Positions 1 to 9,367 of a stretch of DNA of 64,000 bases are shown piece after piece (position 1 is the first letter of the stretch; the number at the start of each line of letters is the position of its first letter). The position numbers and the translations under genes are program-made. Location: assembly GCA_040768665.1 (NCBI GenBank), contig JAXGMN010000029.1, forward strand, positions 1-64,000, written 5' to 3'. Under the pieces are notes generated by a model. That model ran no database searches, was not told the origin of the DNA, and worked only from the letters and a program-made list of their open reading frames with translations. Origin of the DNA: JABWBD01 sp040768665 (GTDB taxonomy: Bacteria; Planctomycetota; Planctomycetia; Pirellulales; Thermoguttaceae).

Positions 1-161
1 ACCCGTAACAGCAATCTGCTGGCTCAATCGTGCTGAAAAAATGCGGCGCGCACCGCCACATCTTGCATTTCATTGCACCGCGAACCACACCAGGCGTTGC
101 GATGCGAGTCCCTTTTTCCAAGCAGCCCGCGCGCATCACCTGGCGCGCCAGACACCCGAAA

Positions 162-3100
162 TCAGTCCACCGGACCCGGGCGCACAATCGTCGGGGCGGT
201 CTTGATCCGGGGGCGAACCGAGAGCCAGTCGACGCCCTGAAAGACCGGATCCTCGATCGCTCGGATCTCTTCGTCGCCAAGGTACGGACACACCGCGTCG
301 ATCCAGGCGATGATCCGCTCGAGACTGACCGGGTCGACCTTCACGTCGTTGTGGTTGCCGCTGGAGCAGATCTCGACGAGCCGGCTCCTGTAAGAAAGAT
401 GGGTCATCGGCTTCGGCGTCGCGTAGGCCGCCGGGTCGGTCTTGGAATAGGCCTCGACCATCAGCACGTTCGCAATCCCGAACCCCGCGATCGGATTCTG
501 CGGCGCCTCGTACGGCTGACCCCAGGTAGGCCGGCCGATCAATGTCACATAGGGCTCGCAGAAGTCGAGAAAGCCGGGACGCTCGGTCAGGTCGAGTGTC
601 TTGCGGCCCTCGCCGTCACCCTGGTGGCACTTGCCGCAGTAGCGATCCAGCACCGGCTGCACGTAGCGCGCGTAGCTCACCGTGCGGTCAGGCCACGGCG
701 GCGGAGCGATTTCGCGCGGAGGCTTCGTCAGGGCGATCGGCTTCACGACGTGCAGCGGCGCAGTGCTGTGCAGCTCATGGCAGCCAAGACACCCCCGCTT
801 TTCGCCCGGCATCACGCCCACAAAGCTCCGCATCGTCTGCAACGCCCGGCGGTTCTCGTCCAGAAGCTGGAAGTGCAGCGGCCTGCCGGGCGGGACGTGG
901 AACGACACGGAGCCGTCGGCTTCGATCGGCACCGTGCCGAGGATCCGCTTTACCCCTTCGGACTGTACCGCCGAGACGACTGGGCCCGTCGAAAGGTACG
1001 GCCGCTTGTGCCAGTAAGTATACGTCTTGTGCTCGATCGACAACACGCGCAGGTACCGGGCGTTGCCGCGGAGCTCCGGCGGCGCGCCGTGGTAGACGTT
1101 CCCGCTGTAGATCACGCCGCCCTGCGGATCGAGCCGTTCTTGGCGGCCGGGCCAGGCGACGCGGTCGGCAATCACCGGCGGCTTCGGTCGCGGCTTGAGC
1201 GGCTGGGCGTGAAAAACGTTGTTCACGCCTTCGTAGATCAACTCGCGATTCCCCTCGACGTCCATCAGGTAGAGCAGGAATTTCCCGCCGCGTTCCGCCG
1301 AGACGAGAAAATCCTGTTCGCTGAGCGGATACGGCGAGTAGTAACCGGCGTAGGCGCCGCTGGCGTGATATCCCGGCGACTCGATCGGGTCGACCGGCCC
1401 GTTGCCCGATTCCGGCCAGGCGACGTCGGCGGTGATCTTGGTCAGCCCGTCGGGAAAATTGTAGCCCTTGTCGGGGTCCAACATGCCGATCGAACCGCTG
1501 AACCAGTTGTGGTGGGCGCTGCCGGTGAACATCACGCGGCGGCTGCCGGGGATGCTCCGCGCATCCTTCAGCAGATCGGGCCAGACGGTCTGGTTGCCCC
1601 AGAAGGTGCTCGCCTGCGTGCCGTCGGGATTGACGGTCCAAAGCCCCTGTGCCCGCCACAGCGGCTTGTCGGTGTATTCCCATCGCGTATAGATTACCCG
1701 ACCGTCGTGCATCACCGACGGCAAATAGTCGGGCTCGTTGTTTTGCGAAATGAGATAGACGTTTTTCCCGTCGGCGTCGCAACGGGCCAGCACGAAGGCG
1801 TTGGTCGGCGGCATGCACCGGACATAGGTATGGCCTCGCGTCGTGGAAAAGAGGATATGTCCGTCGGGCAGGTAAATGGGATCCAGGTCGTCGTACGGAC
1901 CGTCGGTCAACTGGACCAGCCCGCTACCGTCGACGTGGATCTCGTACAGGTGGAACGACTTTTCATTGTGCGGCTTGAACGAGAAGACGACCTTCCGCCC
2001 GTCGAACGAGAGATCCGGCCGCCAGAACGATCCGTGCAAGGGCCGCTGCGGCATGAGCTGGCGCAGCCGGCCATGCGGCGAAAGTCCCTCGAGAATCAAC
2101 AGGCGCCCGCCGGGCACGGCCATGTAGCCGAGCCGGTGCCGCGTTTCGTGACGCCATTCCCTGCCGTCGGGATACGGCATGTCGACCAGCAGGATCTTGT
2201 CGAAATCGACGACGGGGTTGGCCAGCATGATCTGCCGCTTGAGCTCCCGGATGCGGAAGTACAACTCGGCGTCGGGCCCGGAAATGCCCGCGGTTTGTTT
2301 CTCGAGATTGCCGAGCTCGGCGAGTTGGCCGGAGAAATCGACCTTGCCCGGGTGACTCGCCGCGATCCGTTCGGCCAGTTCGCGAGTCCACCCGATCTCG
2401 CTGCGGATTCGCTCAGGCGTCGGCTTCTCATCGGCCTGGTGGAGCCAGTCCCGCCGGAGCGCCTCGCGGGATTCGTCGGCGCTGAGCGAGCGAGTCTCCG
2501 GCGTCTCGGGCGTGCGATACGGCGCTACGGCCTCCGAGACCACCGGGCGAAAATCGATCCGGCTGCCGGCTTCGAGCATCAAATCGATCCACTCCGGCGA
2601 GTATTGCGCGCTGGGGCCGCGAGCAGCCAACTCGTCGAACCGCTTCTGGACTGCCTCAGCCTCTTTCCACTGCCGCAGTCGTTCGGGCGTCTGCTTCTTC
2701 CATTGGTGTTCCGTGAGCGGCTTGTATTCGAGCATCAGCTCGATCAGCCGCCCGGCGTGTTTCAGGTGGAACGTATTGTCCTCGGCCGACAGGTATTCGA
2801 TCGGGCTCGCCCCGGTGAACGTGAAGAACTTCTCCGCATCGTCGGGAAACTCCAGCCGCAAGCGGGCGACCACCGCGCCGGCCACCTCCCGGTCGAGTTC
2901 GATCTTCTCTTCCGCAATCTTCTTGCGAATTCCCGCCAGCGCATGCGAGAATTCTGCCCCCGGCACGTAAAGCGTCCGGGCGATCCGGGCCAGTTCGGCC
3001 GATCGCTTTTCGATCGCCGCAAGCCCGCTGCGATACAGCCCGGCGATCTCTTCGGCCGTAAGGGCTGCCGAGTAGATCCGCAAGTCGTCCATCGCCCCTT

Positions 3101-3746
3101 GGAAGAACTCGCCCACGCCGCTGCTGGAGCCGATAAACGCGGGCGCCTCGCCTTCGGCGGCGATCTTCCCGAGCCGCTCCAACGACGCAATCTCCTTGGC
3201 GTCGAGGTAGACCCGCATGGTGCGGCCGTCGAACGTCGCCGCGCAATGATGCCAGACGCCGTCGAGCACCTGCGACGGCGCGATCTGTCCGTCGCATTCC
3301 ACGTAGCCGCCGATATTGAGCCCCAACGACAGGATCGACCCGTTGTTCTGGTACGAGAAGAGCAGCCGGTTCGGGCACTCTTTGCGGAAGATTTCCCGAT
3401 AGCCGGCCAGATCGGTCGGCAGCGTCCATGCAGAGAACGTAATCGCATCGAGCTGCTTCGCGTCGATCCACGTGACGGGCAACCGGTGCTTGTCGCGCAG
3501 ATTCAGGGCCCTGCCGTGGACGCCCCGCGTTCGCTCGATCCCCGCGGCCGGCACCGTGAAACTCGTTTTGCCCGAAGCTTCGACGAGCGTCGTCGCCGTG
3601 TCCGCTTCGTCGAACGTCCAGTGGGCGACGAGCGGCTTGTCGATGGAAGCCGATCGAACCGGCTTCCCGGCGAAGGCGCGTGTTCCAAAGGCCAGGGCCA
3701 AAACAAGACACCACACGCGGCGGCTAGGCCTCGAAGACATGCACAT
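162..3746 (-). CDS. Secreted LamG / HzsA-like beta-propeller protein with two c-type heme motifs
   Basis: A 1194-residue exported protein. The N-terminus has an Arg-rich start and a hydrophobic stretch (VWCLVLALAFGTRAFA) that fits a Sec signal. Residues about 40-240 form a LamG/concanavalin-like domain (VAHWTFDEAD near its start, GAMDDLRIYSAALTAEEI at its end). The middle third has PD40/TolB-like repeats such as PSVMHDGRVIYTRWEY and resembles the hydrazine synthase alpha-subunit middle domain of planctomycetes. Two CXXCH heme sites follow, CLGCH near residue 984 and CGKCH near 1035. I infer a periplasmic or surface-attached electron-transfer or sugar-oxidising protein; the substrate is unknown and anammox is not implied. 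A relative lies at 54864-58076 on the other strand. An internal Met at 3740 is an equally possible start. Confidence 0.85.
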   Translation of the reverse strand: MCMSSRPSRRVWCLVLALAFGTRAFAGKPVRSASIDKPLVAHWTFDEADTATTLVEASGKTSFTVPAAGIERTRGVHGRALNLRDKHRLPVTWIDAKQLDAITFSAWTLPTDLAGYREIFRKECPNRLLFSYQNNGSILSLGLNIGGYVECDGQIAPSQVLDGVWHHCAATFDGRTMRVYLDAKEIASLERLGKIAAEGEAPAFIGSSSGVGEFFQGAMDDLRIYSAALTAEEIAGLYRSGLAAIEKRSAELARIARTLYVPGAEFSHALAGIRKKIAEEKIELDREVAGAVVARLRLEFPDDAEKFFTFTGASPIEYLSAEDNTFHLKHAGRLIELMLEYKPLTEHQWKKQTPERLRQWKEAEAVQKRFDELAARGPSAQYSPEWIDLMLEAGSRIDFRPVVSEAVAPYRTPETPETRSLSADESREALRRDWLHQADEKPTPERIRSEIGWTRELAERIAASHPGKVDFSGQLAELGNLEKQTAGISGPDAELYFRIRELKRQIMLANPVVDFDKILLVDMPYPDGREWRHETRHRLGYMAVPGGRLLILEGLSPHGRLRQLMPQRPLHGSFWRPDLSFDGRKVVFSFKPHNEKSFHLYEIHVDGSGLVQLTDGPYDDLDPIYLPDGHILFSTTRGHTYVRCMPPTNAFVLARCDADGKNVYLISQNNEPDYLPSVMHDGRVIYTRWEYTDKPLWRAQGLWTVNPDGTQASTFWGNQTVWPDLLKDARSIPGSRRVMFTGSAHHNWFSGSIGMLDPDKGYNFPDGLTKITADVAWPESGNGPVDPIESPGYHASGAYAGYYSPYPLSEQDFLVSAERGGKFLLYLMDVEGNRELIYEGVNNVFHAQPLKPRPKPPVIADRVAWPGRQERLDPQGGVIYSGNVYHGAPPELRGNARYLRVLSIEHKTYTYWHKRPYLSTGPVVSAVQSEGVKRILGTVPIEADGSVSFHVPPGRPLHFQLLDENRRALQTMRSFVGVMPGEKRGCLGCHELHSTAPLHVVKPIALTKPPREIAPPPWPDRTVSYARYVQPVLDRYCGKCHQGDGEGRKTLDLTERPGFLDFCEPYVTLIGRPTWGQPYEAPQNPIAGFGIANVLMVEAYSKTDPAAYATPKPMTHLSYRSRLVEICSSGNHNDVKVDPVSLERIIAWIDAVCPYLGDEEIRAIEDPVFQGVDWLSVRPRIKTAPTIVRPGPVD

Positions 3747-3911
3747 CCGAGAATCCTCCGGCCGTCAGGGATACCGTCGCCGAACTTGCATTCCGGATAC
3801 AACCCTATCGAGTATCTGGTATACTTATATGACCAGTTTAGCGACCGGCCGCTACCGGGTCAATCCTCCAGCCTGACTACGAATTCTCCGTATTTCTTCA
3901 AGGAGCTTGGC

Positions 3912-4178
3912 ATGTCCTCTTCGGATGCTTCGCCGCCCCCGACACCCACTCCCCAAGAACTCAAGGCCGCGCTCAAAGCGTTCAAGAAGCGATGGAACCT
4001 GACCCGCCTCGACGACCAGTCGCGGATCGGTGTCGGCCCTATGAGCAGCGGGCGGGCGTCTGGGATCGTCGGCATTTCGCCGCCCGAGCAGTTTTCGCAA
4101 GCCGTATGGGATGAATTGGTCCGGCAGGGAAAGCTCAAGAAGGTCGGCAGGCAGCAATACGGACTGGTCGGCGCGTAA
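3912..4178 (+). CDS. Small hypothetical protein, 88 aa
   Basis: The ATG at 3912 follows AGGAGC at 3901. The product is a short basic protein with a Pro-rich N-terminus (ASPPPTPTPQELKAALKAFK) and a C-terminal segment resembling a small winged-helix tail (VWDELVRQGKLKKVGRQQYGL). It is divergent from the HzsA-like gene at 162-3746, about 165 bp away. The long frame running in from upstream is only a shadow; the ribosome site and sensible composition start at 3912. I do not recognise the family. A nucleic-acid-binding role is possible but unproven. Confidence 0.6.
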   Translation: MSSSDASPPPTPTPQELKAALKAFKKRWNLTRLDDQSRIGVGPMSSGRASGIVGISPPEQFSQAVWDELVRQGKLKKVGRQQYGLVGA

Positions 4179-4413
4179 CGCCTTGCTCTTGGCTGCGAGA
4201 AATTGCGCCGCGCTGTTTGCGTAAGGCAAACGGCAGAGAGAATTTTCCCGCATATCAGCCCGGCTGCTGGAAAGCACCCCGGGCTGCTTGATGTTCTGGC
4301 GGGCCGTTCATTTCTTTGCAGCCGTGGAAAGTAGGCGTATACTGAAATTTCGACGACGTGCAGTGGAACGGCAGCGGCTCATAGCCGGACACCCTTTTTC
4401 AGGGGGCAATCCA

Positions 4414-5412
4414 GTGAAGACGTCTCGCGGATTTACGCTGGTGGAATTGTTGGTCGTCATTGCCATCATTGGAATCTTGGTCGCCCTGTTGCTGCCGGCG
4501 GTACAGGCGGCGCGCGAGGCAGCGCGGCGAACCCACTGTAACAACAACTTGAAGCAGATCGGCCTCGGTCTGCACAACTATTTGAGCACCCACCGGGAGA
4601 TGCTTCCCCGCGGCGCGGAAATCAGCCAGGGCACGGATTGCTGTTGCAGCAATTACGACAACCATCCGGGCCACACGGTACACACCATGTTGCTTCCCTA
4701 TATCGAGCAGCAGCCCCTGTACGACAAGTACAACATGGACATCCCCTGGTTTGCCCAGCCGCCCGGTGTCATCGACAAGCGGATTGAAACCTATCTTTGC
4801 CCAAGCGCGGTGGAATACCGGGTGCAGCCGGTCTCCACGGCCACGGTCAGTTGGGGAGGAACTCCACCTTCGCCGTTGTCGCAAGTCCATCCGCACAACT
4901 ATCCGGCGGCCGGGTCCTACCATGGCTACGGCGGCTGCGGTCGGCATTCGACTCAGACCGCCACCATCCATAACGGGATTTTCGCCTATCGCCGTGGAAT
5001 CCTGGAGGAGCCGGGAAGCGTGCATACGGCCAAACCGGAAAGCCGTTTGCCGCTGGCGCGTGTTCGAGACGGCACGAGCAACACCATGGCCTTCTCAGAA
5101 ACGGCGCAAGGGCGGCCAACGTGGGACCGGTACGGGAACCTGAGCACCACGTGGAGTTACGACCGCGGGCGAGGCTGGGCCGATCCCTACTACAATAGCA
5201 CGCTATACACGATCCACCCGCAAGGCACGCCCAATAGCAAGCTGGGTGGCTTCGGGCTCCACAACGCGGCCACCGCCACGAGCTATCACCCGGGAGGGGT
5301 CAACGTTCTGTTCCTGGACGGCTCGGTCAAGTTCGTCGCCGAAACGATCCAAGGCAGCATCTGGTATCGCATGGGGACGCCTGACTTGCTCGACATATAC
5401 GAGCTGCCTTAG
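4414..5412 (+). CDS. DUF1559 type II pseudopilin-like protein
   Basis: This is the very common planctomycete DUF1559 (SBP_bac_10) family. It has a type IV pilin-like N-terminus (RGFTLVELLVVIAIIGILVA) in which prepilin peptidase would cut after the Gly, followed by the AAREAARRTHCNNNLKQIGL signature and, near the C-terminus, the family H-X9-DG motif (NVLFLDGSVKFVAETI). The 332-residue length is typical. I chose GTG 4414 because AGGGGGC lies just upstream and the leader then starts directly at VKTSRGFTL; an extension to 4288 would bury the pilin motif. It ends one base before the convergent gene at 5414-6259. Family members are surface or secretion-linked with no defined activity. Confidence 0.93.
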   Translation: MKTSRGFTLVELLVVIAIIGILVALLLPAVQAAREAARRTHCNNNLKQIGLGLHNYLSTHREMLPRGAEISQGTDCCCSNYDNHPGHTVHTMLLPYIEQQPLYDKYNMDIPWFAQPPGVIDKRIETYLCPSAVEYRVQPVSTATVSWGGTPPSPLSQVHPHNYPAAGSYHGYGGCGRHSTQTATIHNGIFAYRRGILEEPGSVHTAKPESRLPLARVRDGTSNTMAFSETAQGRPTWDRYGNLSTTWSYDRGRGWADPYYNSTLYTIHPQGTPNSKLGGFGLHNAATATSYHPGGVNVLFLDGSVKFVAETIQGSIWYRMGTPDLLDIYELP

Positions 5413-5413
5413 C

Positions 5414-6259
5414 TCACGCCGAGAGCGGCCGCAGGAACTCGACGCTCTTGCGGATGTTTTCGTCCGACCCGTAGCACTCGATGGAGAGGACTCCGTCCCA
5501 GTCGGTCTCCTTGAGAAAGGCGAGACAGTTCTTGATGTTCTCGGCATTCACACCGCCGCCGATCGGGACTTCGCTGGTCGCAATCCCCGTCTCCTCGCCC
5601 CGGACGGCCGCAGCCAGCCCTTGGCTGACGTCCTTGATGTGGGCGTGCGTCAGATACTTGCGAAATCGCTTCAGGTACTCCAGCGGATCGAGGCCCGAAA
5701 TGAAAGAATTGCCGGTATCGAAATTGAATTGAAGGTATTCCGATTCAAAATGGCGGAAAAGCCGCTCCATGAAGTCACCGTCGGTCGTGTAAGGGCCGTG
5801 CGGCTCGACATTGATGATCACCTTGTAGTCTTCCGCCCAGGAGAGGCACTGGCGGTAATTGTCGCACGTGATCCGGAAGACCTCATCGCGGGAGAACCCC
5901 TCGATTTCGAACGCTCCGTCGACGGTGTCGACCATTGGGCAGCCCACTTCCGCCGCGAAACGGATCGACTGCTGGACATACTGCACCCCGAACGTCGAGC
6001 CCTCGGGACCCATCAACGGAAACGACCCGTCGATCTGGGAAACGGCCAGGCCCTTTTCGTCACAATAGCGCCGAAGCGCCCGCGGGTTCGACTGCAGCGA
6101 CACGCCCGGATCGTACCCCATCGCCGTGATGAAATACTGCCCATGGATCACGGCGAACTCGATGTGCTTCAGCCCGTACTTGACCGCCGATTCGGCTGCC
6201 GTCTTGAAATTCCCGCTAAGCGGGCGCCAGTTATCGGTGTGCAGACCCAATTCGATCAT
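5414..6259 (-). CDS. Sugar phosphate isomerase/epimerase (xylose isomerase-like TIM barrel)
   Basis: A 281-residue AP-endonuclease-2/xylose-isomerase-like TIM barrel. Expected barrel signatures are visible: metal- and sugar-binding acidic and His residues in IINVEPHGPY, QFNFDTGNSF, YLTHAHIKDV and GVLSIECYGSDE. There is no signal peptide, so it is probably cytosolic, unlike the Tat-tagged isomerase fragment at 36436. Start ATG 6259 is supported by GAGGAGGG just upstream; the longer frame to 6511 has no comparable site. Substrate (inosose, keto-sugar or hydroxypyruvate) cannot be told from the sequence. Confidence 0.9.
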   Translation of the reverse strand: MIELGLHTDNWRPLSGNFKTAAESAVKYGLKHIEFAVIHGQYFITAMGYDPGVSLQSNPRALRRYCDEKGLAVSQIDGSFPLMGPEGSTFGVQYVQQSIRFAAEVGCPMVDTVDGAFEIEGFSRDEVFRITCDNYRQCLSWAEDYKVIINVEPHGPYTTDGDFMERLFRHFESEYLQFNFDTGNSFISGLDPLEYLKRFRKYLTHAHIKDVSQGLAAAVRGEETGIATSEVPIGGGVNAENIKNCLAFLKETDWDGVLSIECYGSDENIRKSVEFLRPLSA

Positions 6260-6413
6260 CTTCGGCCCTCCTCGGAAAGAATCCTGCAACGGTATTGCCT
6301 CAGCGACGCGCGCGGGTGTCGCCTTCGCCGAACAACATACGGCAGATCGGGCCGGCGAACAAGCCCCCGGCGACGACCCGGTACGGCAGGATGCTCCGGC
6401 AGCTCGGCCGGCC

Positions 6414-6543
6414 CTTAAGAGCCGTAAGAGAATAAGCTGGCCAATCATCGTAGGGTGGATTTCAATCCACTCCCAGTTTTCCGGGTCGACCAAAAACCCT
6501 CCCTGCGTCAAAGTCTATGACTTGTTTTCTTACGGCCCCTTAC
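6414..6543. repeat. 130-bp palindrome-ended element
   Basis: Outer arms pair imperfectly: GCCGTAAGAGAATAAG at 6421-6436 against CTTGTTTTCTTACGGC at 6520-6535 (14 of 16). An inner hairpin is formed by GTGGATTTCAATCCAC. It fills the space between the isomerase and dcd. Could act as a bidirectional terminator or be a non-autonomous mobile repeat; no second copy was noticed here. Confidence 0.55.
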
Positions 6544-6545
6544 GC

Positions 6546-7124
6546 CTATTCCCGCGAGCTCTCGATGCCGAACGGGAGTTGCCGTTGCGGATCGTTCAAG
6601 CACTCCGGGTTGAGCTCTTTGAACAGGAGGCTCGGCTGAGTGTCCGTGTTGTGCTGATACTTGTCGCTGCAATACTCCGTGTAGGTGCCGCGAATCTCGT
6701 GGTAGAAAATCTGGCAAATCGGCACGCCCGCGTAGATCCGAATCGGCTGCACGGCGAACATCTCGAGTGTCCAATAGCCGCAGAAGCCGATGTCGCCGAA
6801 CCCGGCCGTTACGTGGACGAACAACCCCAGCCGGCCGATCGAGGACCGGCCCTCGATCATCGGCACGTAACCCCGAGTCTCCGTGCGTTCGGCGGTTCGG
6901 CCGAGATAGAGCTGATTCGGGTTGAGGACCAGGCCCTGCGGCGGTATGAGGAGCCGCCGGAGGCGATTAGGCTTCCGCATGTCCAGCACCACCTCCTCGT
7001 AGACGATCAATTCGTCGTGGAGCGAGAGGTTGTAGCTGTTGGGATTCAGCCGCGCCGGATCGAATGGCTCGATGAGGATGTTCTTTCCCAACTGGTCGCG
7101 GATTTCATGGCCGGAAAGGATCAT
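6546..7124 (-). CDS. dcd: dCTP deaminase
   Basis: Deaminates dCTP to dUTP in pyrimidine deoxynucleotide supply; cytosolic homotrimer of the dUTPase fold. The protein has 192 residues, the normal length. The family core is present: MIEGRSSIGRLGLFVHVTAG around residues 89-108 and GYWTLEM with the expected catalytic Glu at 121. The N-terminal ILSGHEIRDQL and RLNPNSYNLSL also fit. It lies 57 bp beyond the start side of nth and may share its transcription unit. Whether it is mono- or bifunctional (dCTP deaminase/dUTPase) cannot be decided by eye. Confidence 0.93.
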   Translation of the reverse strand: MILSGHEIRDQLGKNILIEPFDPARLNPNSYNLSLHDELIVYEEVVLDMRKPNRLRRLLIPPQGLVLNPNQLYLGRTAERTETRGYVPMIEGRSSIGRLGLFVHVTAGFGDIGFCGYWTLEMFAVQPIRIYAGVPICQIFYHEIRGTYTEYCSDKYQHNTDTQPSLLFKELNPECLNDPQRQLPFGIESSRE

Positions 7125-7181
7125 CTTGACAGGGCCTGAACAAGAGGAGCTGGCGAAAAGGGATGGTCGAACGGGATGATT

Positions 7182-7835
7182 TCACTTCCCGGCAACGCCG
7201 ATGCGAGGACAGAACGTACCCAGCGGGCAGTCGTCGCACTTCGGCTTCCGGGCCATGCACACCTGCCGTCCATGATGAATCATACGATGGCTGAAGTCGA
7301 TCCACTCCTTCCGGGGAATCTGCTCCATCAGGTCACGCTCGATCTTGAGCGGGTCCTTGTGGGAGGTAAGCCCCAAACGCTGACTGATACGTGCGACATG
7401 CGTGTCCACCACAACCCCCGAAGGGATGCCGAAGGCGGTCCCCAGCACGACGCTGGCTGTCTTGCGACCGATTCCCGGCAGTTCCACCAGGGTGTCCAGG
7501 TCCTGCGGTACCTCGCCACGGTGCTCCCGCGCGAGGATCTCGCAGCAGGCTTGGATGTTCTTGGCCTTGTTGCGAAAAAACCCGGTAGGCTTGATATCCC
7601 GCTCCAACTCCCCGGGGGGCGCTTGAGCGTAGTCGGCGGCGGTCCGATACTTCTTGAATAACGGGCGCGTGACTTGATTCACCCGCTCGTCGGTACATTG
7701 GGCCGACAGAATCGTCGCGATCAGCAACTCCAGGGGATTCTCGAAGTTCAGGGCACAGGTAGCATCAGGGTAGCCGCGACGGAGTCCGCGGACCACTTTG
7801 GCAGCCTGCTGTTTGGCCTGGGCGGATGCGACCAT
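7182..7835 (-). CDS. nth: Endonuclease III (DNA glycosylase/AP lyase)
   Basis: Base-excision repair enzyme that removes oxidised pyrimidines. The 217-residue product has the helix-hairpin-helix with catalytic Lys (LPGIGRKTASVVL, Lys125), catalytic Asp144 in VVVDTHVAR, and a C-terminal 4Fe-4S cluster with Cys193, 200, 203 and 209 in C-X6-C-X2-C-X5-C spacing. ATG 7835 (MVASAQAKQQ) matches the usual N-terminus; an in-frame extension to 8042 overlaps the promoter region of the divergent DUF309 gene and has no family sequence. Intact and full length. Confidence 0.96.
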   Translation of the reverse strand: MVASAQAKQQAAKVVRGLRRGYPDATCALNFENPLELLIATILSAQCTDERVNQVTRPLFKKYRTAADYAQAPPGELERDIKPTGFFRNKAKNIQACCEILAREHRGEVPQDLDTLVELPGIGRKTASVVLGTAFGIPSGVVVDTHVARISQRLGLTSHKDPLKIERDLMEQIPRKEWIDFSHRMIHHGRQVCMARKPKCDDCPLGTFCPRIGVAGK

Positions 7836-7984
7836 CCCAATCCTCGAAAATCTTCCACGTGGGGGGCAGCCGGACGGCGGGCCGGCCACTCGGGGCGATC
7901 CATTGTCGAAGCCCGGCCTGACGGTGTCAAGGCAATCGACGACGTCTGGCTCGATCTCGATTCGCCCCGTTGATTCTCGATGCC

Positions 7985-7990
7985 TATAAT
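7985..7990 (+). promoter_or_regulatory. Possible -10 box upstream of the DUF309 gene
   Basis: A perfect TATAAT lies 28 bases before ATG 8018 in the space between divergent nth and the DUF309 gene. No good -35 at 16-18 bp spacing was found, so this is a suggestion only. Confidence 0.3.
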
Positions 7991-8017
7991 CCTCTACCAA
8001 ACAATAAAGTCGATCCC

Positions 8018-8425
8018 ATGTTGCAGCACGCTTACCATCCACTCTATCTGAGGGGAATTGAGCAGTTCAACCGGTGCGATTTTTTCCAAAGCCATGAAGT
8101 ATGGGAGGAGCTTTGGCTGGAGGTGGAGGGGGAAGATCGGTTGTTTTTTAAGGGACTGATCCAGGCCGCGGTCGCCTTGTTCCACCTCGGCCGAGGCAAC
8201 GTTCACGGTGCGAGGAAACTTGTTGCCGGCGCCCACCATTACCTGGGACCGTTTCGGTCCAGGCATATGGGGCTCGACTTGGATGCTTTCCTGGCAGGGC
8301 TGGGCCGTTGTGTTGATGATGCGCTTGTGCACCTCAGCGACGCCGGGAGACCTGTGATCGACCCGAAGCTGATCCCCGAAATCCGCCTTGAGCCGGCGCC
8401 GCAGCAAGATCCGAATGTAAGGTAA
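8018..8425 (+). CDS. DUF309 family protein
   Basis: A 135-residue DUF309 protein. The signature is clear: YLRGIEQFNRCDFFQSHEVWEELW followed by FFKGLIQAAVALFHLGRGN, a small helical fold with conserved His-Glu and Trp positions. ATG 8018 is preferred because the family N-terminus begins a few residues before the YxxGIxxFN motif; the frame can be extended to 7970 but that would overlap the -10-like box. Biochemical function of the family is unknown. Confidence 0.88.
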   Translation: MLQHAYHPLYLRGIEQFNRCDFFQSHEVWEELWLEVEGEDRLFFKGLIQAAVALFHLGRGNVHGARKLVAGAHHYLGPFRSRHMGLDLDAFLAGLGRCVDDALVHLSDAGRPVIDPKLIPEIRLEPAPQQDPNVR

Positions 8426-8525
8426 CGTTGACCAGAGCGATTTTTCGAAGCAATCTCGTACTAAAAAGGGTACAAGCACGGCAACATCTAGTACCCATCG
8501 TCAAGTCAAGCCGCCGCCGATCGCA

Positions 8526-8542
8526 GAGCCAGTCCCCTTTTT
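8526..8542 (-). repeat. Single REP-like arm
   Basis: Read on the minus strand, AAAAAGGGGACTGGCTC matches the core arm of the 58095-58193 hairpin (GGGGACTGGCTC). No pairing arm is nearby, so it is a solitary or eroded arm between the DUF309 gene and the Lon-domain gene. Confidence 0.5.
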
Positions 8543-8590
8543 CAGTAGTCTCGTTAGCCCGCGCAACCCGAATAACCGATACGGAACGTC

Positions 8591-9298
8591 ATGTCGCTGC
8601 CCGACGATTTTTCATTTTCAGCAGAAGAGTTTTCCGGCACGGTGCGGCTGTTTCCCCTGCCGAATCTCGTGCTGTTTCCCCGCGTGATGCAGCCGTTGCA
8701 CATTTTTGAGCCGCGGTATTGCGAATTGCTGGAAGAGGCGGTCGCCGGCGACCGGTTGATCGCGATGGCCCTTCTTCGGCCCGGTTGGGAAGACGACTAC
8801 GAGGGAACCCCGCTGATCTATCCGGTAGTGTGCCTTGGGCGCGTCGCGGTACATCAGAAGACGGAGGCCGGCTCTTACAATCTGCTGCTGTCCGGGGTGA
8901 ACCGGGTGCAGATCGTCCGAGAACTTCCCAAGCGGAAACGCTTCCGCGAGGCCGTCGCCAGGATTTGCCCGGATCGGCACGCACCCGAGCGAGCCGCCGA
9001 AGGTCCGGCTTTGCAGAGGAGACTCCGAAGTGCCTTGCTGGACATGAGCGACTGTCTTCCGCAAGCGCAGGAGCAACTCGAGTATCTTCTGGGCGCGGAC
9101 GTTCAACTCGGCACACTTACCGACGTGCTCAGCTACATGCTGGATCTGAGCCTCGCCGAGAAGCAGAGCTTGCTGGCAGAGTTCGACGTCTACCGACGGG
9201 CAGAGCGGCTTCTCGAACACCTGGAGGTGATGGCCGGCGATGTCCAACCCGGCAGCAGCGGCGAGGCCGAATTTCCTCCGCAATTCAGCGCAAACTGA
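8591..9298 (+). CDS. Lon N-terminal (substrate-binding) domain protein
   Basis: A 235-residue stand-alone Lon substrate-binding (PUA-like) domain protein. It opens with VRLFPLPNLVLFPRVMQPLHIFEPRY, then has GDRLIAMALL and PVVCLGRVAVHQKTEAGSYN, all typical. There is no AAA+ or protease domain, so it is not a Lon protease. Such proteins are thought to bind unfolded or partner proteins. It ends about 70 bp before scpB. An intact gene. Confidence 0.9.
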   Translation: MSLPDDFSFSAEEFSGTVRLFPLPNLVLFPRVMQPLHIFEPRYCELLEEAVAGDRLIAMALLRPGWEDDYEGTPLIYPVVCLGRVAVHQKTEAGSYNLLLSGVNRVQIVRELPKRKRFREAVARICPDRHAPERAAEGPALQRRLRSALLDMSDCLPQAQEQLEYLLGADVQLGTLTDVLSYMLDLSLAEKQSLLAEFDVYRRAERLLEHLEVMAGDVQPGSSGEAEFPPQFSAN

Positions 9299-9367
9299 AG
9301 GGCTTCAGCACCCCACCGGCGGTCCCTCCTCTTGCCAGCCCCCGCCGTCTCGCGCTATAGTGAATCG

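Noticed and set aside
162..3746. Reading the HzsA-like proteins as evidence for anammox metabolism
   Set aside because: The domain is widespread in non-anammox planctomycetes and no hydrazine synthase beta/gamma or hydrazine dehydrogenase genes are present.
30..3911. Very long plus-strand open frame opposite the HzsA-like gene
   Set aside because: Arg/Pro-rich translation with no family sequence; it is the antisense of the real minus-strand gene in high-GC DNA. Only its last part (from 3912) looks like a gene.
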